From Ophiocordyceps camponoti-saundersi (nom. inval.) (Eukaryota; Ascomycota; Sordariomycetes; Hypocreales; Ophiocordycipitaceae), in contig PDHQ01000549.1 of assembly GCA_003339415.1 (NCBI GenBank), forward strand, positions 1-16,504: a DNA stretch of 16,504 nucleotides, written 5' to 3'. A program made the position numbers and the translations under genes. The notes beneath the pieces are model-generated. The model was given only the letters and a program-made list of their open reading frames with translations. It did not search any database and was not told the origin of the DNA. Positions 9,424 to 16,504 of the stretch are shown here, in pieces. The first letter of the stretch is position 1. Every line of letters begins with the position of its first letter.

Positions 9424-9644
9424 TAGTTATTTTTTTTTTAACTTAAGAGATAAAAAGATATACTTTAAAAAATATATATAGGAATATATATTATTTATAG
9501 TTAACGTTTTAAGAGATAGAAAGACGAGGGATAGGAGGGATAAGTCTAGAAAAGGAAGCTATAAAGGGACTTTAGCGGCGGTAATAAATAGGCCGAAGGA
9601 AAATAAATAAGAAGCTAGTATAAAAAGTAAGTAAGAGCTTATTT
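9424..9644. other. Spacer between the pseudogene and LTR-like copy B
   Basis: A/T-rich sequence with a T run at about 9431 and short purine stretches. No open frame or repeat was identified. Confidence 0.5.
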
Positions 9645-10192
9645 AGGGTTTAGTTAAATAGTCCCCGAATACTTTTCCTCTCCTAAAAGCTTCCGAGTAT
9701 TAGAACGATAAATAGCCCTTAAGATAAGGGAGCGGTTATAACTTAGTATATAGTGCAGTTTAGTTTCCCTATAGAGAGGAAGGAATTAAGCTAGAATTAG
9801 CCCTTAACCTTATCTTCTTAGCTATCTAAAAGTTATATATCGCAGGTTAAGTCTTAGAGGGGACTTATAGTAAAAACGATACTAAAGGAAATTACGGTTT
9901 TATCTTATACCTTATAATTTTACACGACGAATTAGGGATTTAAAAATCCGTTTTAAAGCTTTTAGTATCTAATTAAATAGTTCTTTACCCTTCTCTTCTT
10001 TTTCCTCCTATTTTTATATAAAAAATTAACCTCGAGTAACCTTACTTATAGAGAATTATTATCTAGCTATATATTTAGAGCAGAGCCCCCCCACCCCTTT
10101 ATAATAGCTAGCGACTACGGTAATCTAAGAAAATATATCTCGTATATATCTGCTACGCTCGCTTAAGGTATCTTTCTCTCCCCGCTAAAGTA
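9645..10192. mobile_element. LTR-like dispersed repeat, copy B (about 548 bp)
   Basis: Full-length partner of copy A in the same orientation, with matching start and end points and the same order of landmarks. The TATATAAAAA box is near 10014. The TCTTAGAGGGGACTTATAGT block and TTATAGAGAATTATTATC are well kept. Copies A and B start 4.9 kb apart. The DNA between them holds non-retroelement relics, so they need not belong to one element. Confidence 0.6.
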
Positions 10193-10260
10193 AGCGGTAT
10201 ATCTAAGCTTAAGGGAAAGCGAAATACTTAGGTTATATTATAAAGTAGGGCATAAGCTAA

Positions 10261-10860
10261 GCTCCTATAAATATAAGGGATTTAGAGTAGGCGTTAAGAG
10301 AGGCCTTTTCGTAAATTCTAAAGTAATTTTATATCTAATATAGTTATAATACTAGTATAGGTGCTAAACTTTATAGATATATCTTAAACCTCCTTAGTCT
10401 CCGAGTTATAATAAATAAGGCCGATACTAAAGCTAGCCGTAGATTCTTATCGGCGGGGAGTAGATTAAGGGGAGTTAATACCGTCGGAGGGATTTATCGT
10501 AGTTTAGAGAGTGGAAAGCGGAAGGTAGTTTAGAGAGTAAGGGAGGCGATTATAGTAGGCGGCCTAGATAGCGTCCTAAGTATCCTAGAACTTTATTTTA
10601 TTATATCTAGTTAGTTTTAACTATAGATTTTCTTTTTTTTTAAGGCAGGGTTAATATTTTATACGATCTATATAATAGGTAAGTGCTACGACCTAAAGGC
10701 TAGTCGCTATAATAGCTTTCTCTATAGCGGTAAGCTGGGCAGGGGTATACTATATAGTAAGGTAGGACATATTAGAGGTCGGGTCGACGGACCTATTAGC
10801 CTATTATAGAAAGCGGGTAAGGTAAGCTTAGTTATTACGAATCTTTATAAAATATATCTC
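10261..10860 (-). pseudogene. RIP-degraded reading frame, function not recognised
   Basis: Two hundred minus-strand codons lie in one unbroken frame from 10860 to 10261, with about 17 stops, all TAA or TAG. Recognisable protein-like stretches are TPAQLTAIEKAIIATSL, LPYSLNYLPLSTL and SFSIGLIYYNSETKEV. It lies just to the right of LTR-like copy B and is on the same strand as the copia integrase relic further right. It could be another part of that element, but no reverse transcriptase or RNase H motif was found. Strand choice rests on peptide quality and frame length. Confidence 0.42.
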
Positions 10861-11399
10861 CTATTATTTTTTAAGTTAATAAAGGAGAGAGATAATAATT
10901 ATAAAAAGTTCGGGAATAGATTACTCGGAAGATATAGTAGAGGTAGGGATAGCGGTAGCGTATATTAACATATACTAAGTAAAAGAGTAGGGCAGAGTAT
11001 TAGCTTAAGCTTAGATAGAGATATATAAAAAAGTAAGGGGTGGTAAGGAAGGAGGGGGTTTTATATCCGAAGAAATAGGGAGGTGAATATATCGTATCTT
11101 ACTTAAACGTGTAAATAGAAGGACGGTAGAGTAAATTAGAGGCGTGGTGATAAAAACGGCAAAGAAATACTAACGAAAAGAAGAGAGAAGAAGGGCGTTT
11201 ATTTCCGTTTCTTTAAGGGAGGTGGGGTTATTATACGGCTATAAATCGCTAGGGGAATTAGGAAAATAATAATATCGGTATCGATTATAGACGTTTAAGG
11301 CGTTTATATATTACGGTAAGACATAATAAGATTCGATAAGATGCGATAAGATAGGGAAAGCTAAAAACTTAAGAAGGGAGAAAAAGCGTAACGAAGCTT
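10861..11399. other. Decayed DNA, no recognisable gene
   Basis: Purine-rich on the plus strand around 11020-11220, with the near-tandem ATTCGATAAGATGCGATAAG at 11331. I did not find a convincing reading frame. Part may be lost copia pol sequence, since it separates two minus-strand relics. Confidence 0.45.
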
Positions 11400-12060
11400 A
11401 TATATAGTAGAGTTAGGTAGTAAATAATAAAATAGTTTATTATAAATCTATAATAGCTACGCTTAATAGTATAGGGTGGCTAGTTAAGAGGCATAACGCC
11501 CTATAATAAAGGTATAGACGGAGGGAGAAATTATATAACCCCGGCCCCTATCCCTAATCCTTTCTAGATAGATAGTCACACTTAGGTAAAATTAAGCACG
11601 GCGATTTTACTCCTTTAAGGCACTTATTTTCCCTTACTATGCCGCTACTAGATAGCAAGGAGGAGAAGGAGGGTAAATATATAAACTAAAGAGAGGGACG
11701 TAAGAGGGGTAGACCGCTACGGTTTAACGACTAAACTTAAGGGCAGGTAGTTAGCTAAAGGGAACGTTAAGGGGTAACGTAAGATAGGGACTAAGGGTAT
11801 TAACTAGCTTCTAAGAATAAGTTAATATATTACGGCTATAAGATTACGGGAGGCTTTATATATAGGTAATTAGCCCTCGCTATTATTAATAAGGTCCTGC
11901 TAGCCCTCTCTGCGAGGCCGTTCTCCTATAAATTATACGGGGGCGAATAAGGCAGAATAAGGCTATCTTCTCGTCCGAGGCCTTAATCGCCTCGCTCTTA
12001 AACTCGCAGGCATTATCGAAAGCTATTATAGCTACGGGAATTCCTCGTAAAGAGATATCG
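11400..12060 (-). mobile_element. Ty1/copia-type integrase relic, RIP-degraded
   Basis: Integrase inserts retrotransposon DNA into the host genome using a D,D-35-E triad. On the minus strand, 12017-12000 gives DNACEF, the site of the second Asp in copia integrases. Region 11940-11860 gives PPYNL-(Q)-ENGLAERASRTLL, close to the conserved copia block around the catalytic Glu. Thirty-five residues separate this Asp and Glu, as the family requires, after allowing one frame change in the C5 run near 11940. The frame then continues without a shift to about 11400 (180 codons), including KCLKGVKSPCLILPKCDYL, which I cannot place. The upstream end is cut where LTR-like copy C begins. Stops are TAA or TAG only. 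Confidence 0.65.
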
Positions 12061-12089
12061 AGCTATCTTTTCTATCGACGAAGAAGCTA

Positions 12090-12398
12090 AAAGGATACCT
12101 ACTAACCCTATATTTTAAACTTTATACTTTTAAACTATAAATTACTAATTTAAACACTTATTTCGAAGTTCTTAGTATTTAATTAAATAGTTTTCGTCTT
12201 CTTTATTCTTTCCTCTCCTATCTCTATATAGAAAACCGACTCCTTATTATTTTCCCGATAGAGAATTACTATCCGGCTCTTCCCTCTAAAGCTAGAGACC
12301 CCCCCCTATATTAGTTAAAAACTATAATCACCTAAGAAGTTACGCCTCTTAGGTATCTGCTACGCTTACTTAGGGTATCCTTCTTCCCCCGCTAAAGT
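12090..12398. mobile_element. LTR-like repeat, copy C, 5'-truncated
   Basis: Matches about the last 310 bp of copy A: AATTAAATAGTT, the pyrimidine tract, CTCTATATAGAAAACCGAC, GAGAATTACTATCCGGCTCT and CTTAGGTATCTGCTACGC. It ends at CCCCGCTAAAGT, where copies A and B also end. Its left end abuts the copia integrase relic, so either insertion or recombination joined them. Confidence 0.65.
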
Positions 12399-13063
12399 GC
12401 CCTTTTTCTACCTAGGAAGGTAAGTAATTATAATAAAAATCTAATACTATCCGCCGGATTAAGACCGACTATCTCGCTTAAGGGATACGAAGATATCGAT
12501 ATTAACTCTAACCCCGACAGTATCGTTAACTATAGAGGAAGTAATGAGAAAATAGGAAAAGATACGTATATTTCCGAAAGCTAATAAGCGAGGGGTTATA
12601 TTTATCTAGTAATATAATTAGATATAATCCGTAATTAGGTAATTAAAAGGGCGTCACTCTAAAACTTTATATTAATAATTAAGGCAACGTTAATTTATCC
12701 TATAAAGCCGTTAATCGGTATATCTTACTACTTATATATACCTTACCGGGAAGCTATAGGGGGCTGCAAGACTAGTAGTTATCGTTACCTTTATATAAGT
12801 GCTAGTTAGATATATATTTATATTTTCATAAAGATTTTTTTTTATAATATTATTACGAATATAGATTACGTAATAGTGATAGGATCTATAAAGCACGCTA
12901 TAGTTACTCGTATAAGTAGTCCGACGCTTAGATATAGTATTATAATATATACTATTCTCGCAGTTTAAACACTAACCTTACAAACTATACTAGTTTTATA
13001 GAAATATAGAGCGCTAATTAGCTAAGCTAGCTAGCATTCTACTCGTCTAATTAGCGGGTTTTT
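12399..13063. other. Decayed DNA with a weak minus-strand frame
   Basis: The minus frame from 12780 to 12481 has about 9 stops in 100 codons with a 38-codon open stretch at 12642-12529. This is suggestive but no better than some other frames here. The T run near 12836 and inverted TAGC-rich sequence near 13020 are the only other structure seen. Confidence 0.35.
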
Positions 13064-13081
13064 TTTTTCGGATCTACTTAA
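13064..13081 (+). repeat. 18-bp exact repeat, left copy
   Basis: TTTTTCGGATCTACTTAA occurs here and identically at 16452-16469, bracketing the whole motif-rich region in direct orientation. The match is too long for chance in unrelated sequence of this size, but the flanks diverge. Confidence 0.6.
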
Positions 13082-13380
13082 TTACTACTTTCGGCGATAA
13101 ATATATTTAATTATACTCGCCCCTACCCGGCTACTTATACCCTCCACCCCTTACGCTCTCTACGCTGTTATACCCTCTACCCCTTAGGCCTCTATACCGC
13201 TGCTCGTGTCCAGGTATACGCCTTTATCTTTTAGCTAGTCTATAAGGTAGTTAGGCACTATCTATAGCCTTATTATTAGAGGTACCGTTCTTAGCCTCTT
13301 ATACCGTATTCTTCGTTACTTTTCCGGAGAAGCTAAGCGTTAACTAAGCTTTTAAGGTACCTTTTATAAGATATCGTATA
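13080..13380 (-). pseudogene. Possible RIP-degraded reading frame, basic peptide
   Basis: Minus frame from 13380 gives ISYKRYLKSLVNA, LLRKSNEEYGIRG and then a Lys/Arg-rich segment across the 32-bp tandem repeat. Stops are frequent (about one in seven codons) but only TAA or TAG. A basic tail would fit a Gag or nucleic-acid-binding protein, which is guesswork. Confidence 0.3.
13136..13202. repeat. 32-bp tandem repeat, 2 copies
   Basis: TTATACCCTC(C/T)ACCCCTTA begins at 13136 and again at 13168, with the ends TACGCTG and TACCGCTG also shared. Confidence 0.75.
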
Positions 13381-13627
13381 TAGGTTTATAGTTTAGCCTC
13401 TAATTTATTATCGGCTGCTAGAAACCCTAATTAATATAGCTACGGGCTAGCTATAGGTATTAGATATTCGGTAGCTATTTATTTAGCAGTCTACCACGCT
13501 AATAATCCCTAGCTATCGCTAGTAATAGCTATGTTCTTTAGCGTATCGTATATTCGGTAGCTCTTTACCTATCTATCTTAATAGCGACAGATACACCGTT
13601 TACGGCAGTAATACTAAAGGCGATAAT

Positions 13628-13702
13628 ACCGAAAAGGTTTAAATCCCCTATAACCGGAGGGGTTTAAATCCCCTATTACCGGAGGGGTTTAAATCCCCTA
13701 TA
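13628..13702. repeat. 25-bp tandem repeat, 3 copies
   Basis: GGTTTAAATCCCCTATAACC starts at 13636, 13661 and 13686. The core GGGGTTTAAATCCCC is nearly its own reverse complement. A single further copy with the same GAAGGGGTTTAAAT start lies near 13850. Confidence 0.85.
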
Positions 13703-13756
13703 AAGTTAGCTATAGCTACTAAGTAAGTATCTATAGTAATAGCTAGGAGCGATAGC

Positions 13757-14062
13757 TATAACGAGGTTATAGAAACTAACGCGTTACGATAAGAGGCTGC
13801 GATACTAAAAGCTGCGATATTAAAGGTAGTAATGCTAGAGGCTATAATGCCGAAGGGGTTTAAATTCCCTAGGGGCGTAAGCTAACGAAAACTCCCTATC
13901 TTTAACGCTACCTAGGTAAGTAATCCACTACGCGGATAATCCCTTAGTTTAGGTTTAATCTCTAATACGATAATATTAGGCGAGAACTTAGCCTGCGTTA
14001 TCTTAGCCGCTGCCTTAAAAGATATAGTATTAAGCGCGGTAGCGCTAGCTTTAGGAATAAAA
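13757..14062 (-). pseudogene. RIP-degraded reading frame, function not recognised
   Basis: Minus frame with only two internal stops in about 100 codons; the open stretches are 50 and about 41 codons. The peptide includes FIPKASATALNTISFKAAAK, FSPNIIVLEIKPKLRDYP and an Ala/Ile-rich repeat (FNIAAFSIAAS). It continues the relic to its right after a frame change at a seven-T homopolymer near 14067-14073. A variant of the 19-bp motif at 13924-13942 lies inside it. No family assigned. Confidence 0.5.
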
Positions 14063-14079
14063 AAAGCGTATATAATATA

Positions 14080-14542
14080 CGCTATTATTTAAGATAGCAA
14101 TTTAAGCCTAATAGGTAACGAGGTATTTCCTCGATCTTATTAATCTCGTATATAGTTTTAAACTCTTAAATAGCGGTAGCCTTACGCTTCTTATAAAGGA
14201 AGAATAGATCTTTATCTGTTATATCGGTCTTTATCCGTTATATCGGATTCGACCACGTCCTAGTCCTTACGTAGCTATACGGCATAACTATTCGTTATTC
14301 TTAAAGACCGGATATATAACGGGCACCGTATAGGTACCCTCGCTTTTTAGGAGTCCACCACGCTAATAATCCCTAGCTATAGCTAATATAGGTCTTTATC
14401 TATTATATCGGATTTAACTATATCCTAGTCCTTACGTAGCTATACGGCACGACTATTCGTTATTCTTAGAGACCGGATATATAACGGGCACCGTAAAGGT
14501 ACCCTCGCTTCTTAGGAGTCTACTACGCTAATAATCCTAATA
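14080..14542 (-). pseudogene. RIP-degraded reading frame with duplicated 55-codon unit
   Basis: One minus-strand frame runs about 150 codons from 14542 through both copies of the 165-bp tandem repeat and on to about 14080, with only TAA or TAG stops. Each unit reads GLLAWWTPKKRGYLYGARYI and then a VPYSYVRTR segment. In the second unit the WW codons are intact TGG TGG, in the first they are TAG TAG. After the units comes DLFFLYKKRKATAI and FKTIYEINKIEEIPRYLLGL, which recalls the thumb region of copia reverse transcriptases (LGx motif), a weak resemblance only. The repeat length is a multiple of three and keeps the frame. Confidence 0.5.
14226..14537. repeat. 165-bp tandem duplication
   Basis: GGTCTTTATC begins at 14226 and 14391. 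The copies match through TAGTCCTTACGTAGCTATAC, GACCGGATATATAACGGGCA and the 19-bp motif. The second copy is about 18 bp shorter at its right end, where the next repeat family starts. Confidence 0.9.
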
Positions 14543-14770
14543 AAGTTTTCCTCGGCGTTTCCTCGCTAGTATTATAGCCTCTATTAGCCGCGATCTATCC
14601 TCGGATTTCTACTTCTTAAAAGTCTACTATACTAATAATCCCTAGCTATAGCTAGTAATAGAGTTTTCCTCGGCGTTTCCTTGCTAGTATTATAGCCTCT
14701 ATTAGCCGCGATCTATCCTCAGATTTCTAAAGCTTCTACTTAGGAGTCCACTACGCTAATAATCCGTAAC
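14538..14770. repeat. 118-bp tandem duplication
   Basis: AGAGTTTTCCTCGGCGTTTCC-type units start at 14538 and 14656, share TAGCCGCGATCTATCCTC and end in the 19-bp motif. Unlike the 165-bp unit, 118 is not a multiple of three, so the minus-strand frame shifts between copies. Confidence 0.9.
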
Positions 14771-14821
14771 TTATAAATATTAGCAGAAGCCCTAGTAGCT
14801 AAAAAAAAAAGAGAAAAGCAG

Positions 14822-15088
14822 GCGGATAGTCTACTACGCTAATAATCTAGTCTAGATAAGCTAACTACTACGCTAATAGTCTACTACGCTAATAATCTAA
14901 ATCTACTACGCTAATAATCTACTACGCGGATAATCCGCGTAGCTATCTACTACGCTAATAATCCGCGTAGTAATCTACTATGCCGATAATCTAGTCTAGA
15001 TAATCCGGAACTTTAGGACGTAAGCGGATAGTTTACTACGCTAATAATCTAAATCTACTACGCTAATAATCTACTACGCGGATAATCC
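14822..15088. repeat. Dense head-to-tail block of the 19-bp motif
   Basis: Ten copies or variants lie within 267 bp, some overlapping by one or two bases. A higher-order unit containing TCTAAATCTACTACGCTAAT starts at 14896 and again at 15049, 153 bp apart. GCGGATAGT plus motif recurs at 14822 and 15023. Short palindromic links such as ATTATCCGCGTAG join copies. Confidence 0.85.
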
Positions 15089-15130
15089 TAGTCCGCGTAG
15101 GTAATCCGCTCGCTTATATTTTACGCGGTA

Positions 15131-15590
15131 GAGGTAGATAGTAAAGAGGCGGGCGATACGGTTTAATAACTTATCCTCTTTCCTCTAGTAGCGGTTATCT
15201 TCCTCGTTATATATTCTTCGGGCGGTAGCTTAGGCGGAGGTAAGGTCGAGGAGGGGCTACTACCTTAAATTTATCGAATTCCGCAATCTTCGCTATAATA
15301 CCTTTTTAGTTAAGGTATTATTAAGCTTTTCGAATAATAGCTATACCGTTACTAACTCCTATATTAAGTTTCGATACGCGAGTAAAGAGGCTAACTAGAA
15401 AAGGGTGCGTCTAGTTATATTTATTTTGCTAAAAGTCCCTATCTTCCTCGAGACTTCTAGACTTTAATAAGTTATCTTTTTAGGCGTTATACCTTAAGGG
15501 TTTCGAACTACGGTAAGATAGGGTCGGTTTGCGATAGGGGTCTTTAGGAGCTTTAGGAGGGTAAGGATGCTTTTTACTTCTATAATAGAC
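15131..15590 (-). pseudogene. RIP-degraded reading frame, function not recognised
   Basis: About 153 minus-strand codons in one frame with about 9 stops, all TAA or TAG. Peptides include KAPKDPYRKPTLSYRSSKPL, KSRSLEEDRDF, THPFLVSLFTRVSKLNIGVS and KIAEFDKFKVVAPPRPYL. Codon Gln and Trp positions fit the stops. It sits between motif copies but has none inside. I do not recognise it; a transposon protein is plausible from the setting. Confidence 0.52.
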
Positions 15591-15792
15591 GACGGGTTAT
15601 AATAGGCTAAGGAAGGGGGGAAAAAGAGGGGGAGATAATACTTAGGAGGAGGAGGAGGGAGGAGGGTAGAGGGTAAAGATGCTTTTTGCTCCTAGGGTAT
15701 AGGCAGTCCACTACGCTAATAATCCGCTACTAGGTAGTAATATCCCTTACGCTGACGGCCCGTTAGTCTTAGGAATAGTCGTCTTATCGGCT

Positions 15793-15804
15793 CCCCCCCC
15801 CCCC
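15793..15804. repeat. 12-bp poly-C tract
   Basis: Twelve C, followed within 30 bp by GAGTCCGGATA and then a 19-bp motif copy. The same order is seen at 16225. Confidence 0.9.
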
Positions 15805-15889
15805 TAGCCCGAGTCCGGATAATTCGCCGCTAGGTAGCAGGCAGTCTACTATGCTAATAATCCGCTAAGTTAATTACCACGCCGTTAAT

Positions 15890-16153
15890 AGCTAAGGCTA
15901 ATCGAGGCTATATTAGGCTATCCTCCCTAAGCAAACACTCCCTAAGGTAAGTTCCTAAACTATAAGCTTTCGTTTACCGTTAGGATAAACTATATCGGCC
16001 TTTATTATAATAGTTAGTATAAGCTTAGTTAAGTCTAGATCCTACCCTTAGCATTAGAAGGTATATATCCCGGATAATATAAAGCCTATTCCTAGGCGAT
16101 AGCTTATCTAAAACCTTTATATAGACGTCGTTGACCTTCGCTATATATATCTT
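15890..16153 (-). pseudogene. RIP-degraded reading frame, function not recognised
   Basis: About 88 minus-strand codons with 4 stops; the first 42 codons from 16153 are open. The peptide includes KVLDKLSPRNRLYIIRDIYL and TKAYSLGTYLRECLLRED. It may belong to the same ancestral gene as the relic at 15590-15131, although its frame differs and motif copies lie between. No family recognised. Confidence 0.48.
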
Positions 16154-16224
16154 TTAGGAAGGGCGGTAGCGTCTCCCCCGGCCCGGCTGCGATAATTAGG
16201 AGCCGTCTTCGGTTCTATAGACAG

Positions 16225-16237
16225 CCCCCCCCCCCCC
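16225..16237. repeat. 13-bp poly-C tract
   Basis: Thirteen C followed directly by GAGTCCGGATAGTTAGC and a 19-bp motif copy, repeating the arrangement at 15793-15863. Confidence 0.9.
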
Positions 16238-16257
16238 GAGTCCGGATAGTTAGCAAT

Positions 16258-16425
16258 CTACCACGCTAATAATCCGGAACTTAAAGACGCAGGCCCGCCT
16301 CGCCGTCGAACTAGACGCTAATAGCCTAATCGGGCCCGATACCACGCTACGCCCGGAACCCTTTTATAAGCGTCTTAATAGTCTACCACGCTAATAATCC
16401 GTAACTTATAGACGTAGGTCCGCGT
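16258..16425. repeat. 125-bp direct repeat, partial second copy
   Basis: CTACCACGCTAATAATCCG followed by (G/T)AACTTA(A/T)AGACG starts at 16258 and again at 16383, with CAGGCCCGC versus TAGGTCCGC after it. Similar AACTT..GACG tails follow motif copies near 15004, and a shorter AACTTATA tail lies near 14767. Confidence 0.8.
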
Positions 16426-16451
16426 ACCCTAACCTTCGGTAATAAGGACGA

Positions 16452-16469
16452 TTTTTCGGATCTACTTAA
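16452..16469 (+). repeat. 18-bp exact repeat, right copy
   Basis: Identical to 13064-13081, in the same orientation, 3.4 kb downstream. Together they bracket the motif-rich region. Confidence 0.6.
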
Positions 16470-16504
16470 GCTTTTTAGTAAAGGTTTCTATTATATCGAC
16501 GGCT

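Larger units (their letters stand above)
13491..16400. repeat. Cluster of about 20 copies of a 19-bp motif
   Basis: The motif TCYACYACGCTAATAATCC (Y is C or T) occurs near 13491, 14354, 14519, 14623, 14747, 14830, 14880, 14902, 14946, 15031, 15053, 15707, 15845, 16256 and 16382. Close variants lie at 13924, 14864, 14919, 14974 and 15070. All copies have the same orientation, and I noticed none outside this part of the window. Nearly all differences are C/T on this strand, as RIP would cause. On the minus strand the motif reads GGATTATTAGCGTGGTGGA, which in one frame spells GLLAWW. Confidence 0.85.
1..16504. other. RIP-mutated fungal heterochromatin (whole window)
   Basis: CA and TG dinucleotides are nearly missing on both strands while TA is extremely common and CG is kept. 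That is the mark of repeat-induced point mutation, a premeiotic C-to-T process acting mainly at CpA in Pezizomycotina. ATG codons are almost absent and in-frame stops are nearly all TAA or TAG, as expected if they came from CAA, CAG or TGG. The few CA or TG steps that survive sit mostly in GCA or TGC. No intact gene, tRNA or rRNA was recognised. The RIP call is direct from composition; the taxonomic placement is inference. Confidence 0.9.

Noticed and set aside
13491..16400. CRISPR array
   Set aside because: Spacers vary from below zero (overlaps) to hundreds of bases, the DNA is RIP-mutated and fungal in type, and no cas-like gene is present.
1..16504. CpG-methylation decay as the cause of the composition
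   Set aside because: CG dinucleotides remain frequent while CA and TG are the depleted steps; methyl-CpG decay would produce the reverse.

Overview
The window looks like constitutive heterochromatin from a filamentous ascomycete (Pezizomycotina) with very active repeat-induced point mutation (RIP). CpA and TpG are almost absent over all 16.5 kb. TpA is greatly over-represented, while CpG remains common. This pattern means C-to-T change at CpA on either strand, not decay of methylated CpG. ATG is therefore nearly gone (ATG to ATA) and CAA, CAG and TGG have become TAA or TAG, which explains why almost no conventional ORF exists. I found no intact gene, tRNA or rRNA.

Coding history can still be read by treating in-frame TAA/TAG as former Gln/Trp and Tyr codons as possible former Cys or His. 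On that basis the best-supported relic is a plus-strand RING-type (RBR-like) ubiquitin ligase pseudogene at about 8.1-9.4 kb. It keeps a recognisable 62-bp GT-AG intron with a CTAAC branch site, and its cysteine pairs have become tyrosines. A minus-strand gene relic at 7.9-6.5 kb is well supported as coding but not recognised. A minus-strand Ty1/copia-type integrase relic lies at 12.06-11.4 kb with DD35E spacing preserved. Other unrecognised minus-strand reading-frame relics lie at 2.0-1.3, 2.7-2.4, 6.4-5.9, 10.9-10.3, 13.4-13.1, 14.1-13.8, 14.5-14.1, 15.6-15.1 and 16.2-15.9 kb.

Layout: 1-960 is a purine-rich simple and minisatellite region. 961-4728 is AT-rich decayed DNA with one minus-strand relic and a diverged pair of 300-bp repeats. 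A roughly 550-bp LTR-like repeat occurs at 4729 and 9645, with truncated copies at 5290 and 12090. The two gene relics lie between the full copies. The copia pol relic lies between the copies at 9645 and 12090. From 13.0 kb to the end the plus strand is pyrimidine-rich and carries about 20 copies of a 19-bp motif, plus tandem repeats of 25, 32, 118, 125 and 165 bp, over minus-strand coding relics.

All functional statements concern ancestral sequences; nothing here is likely to encode a working protein. Every relic was read by eye, so boundaries are approximate.
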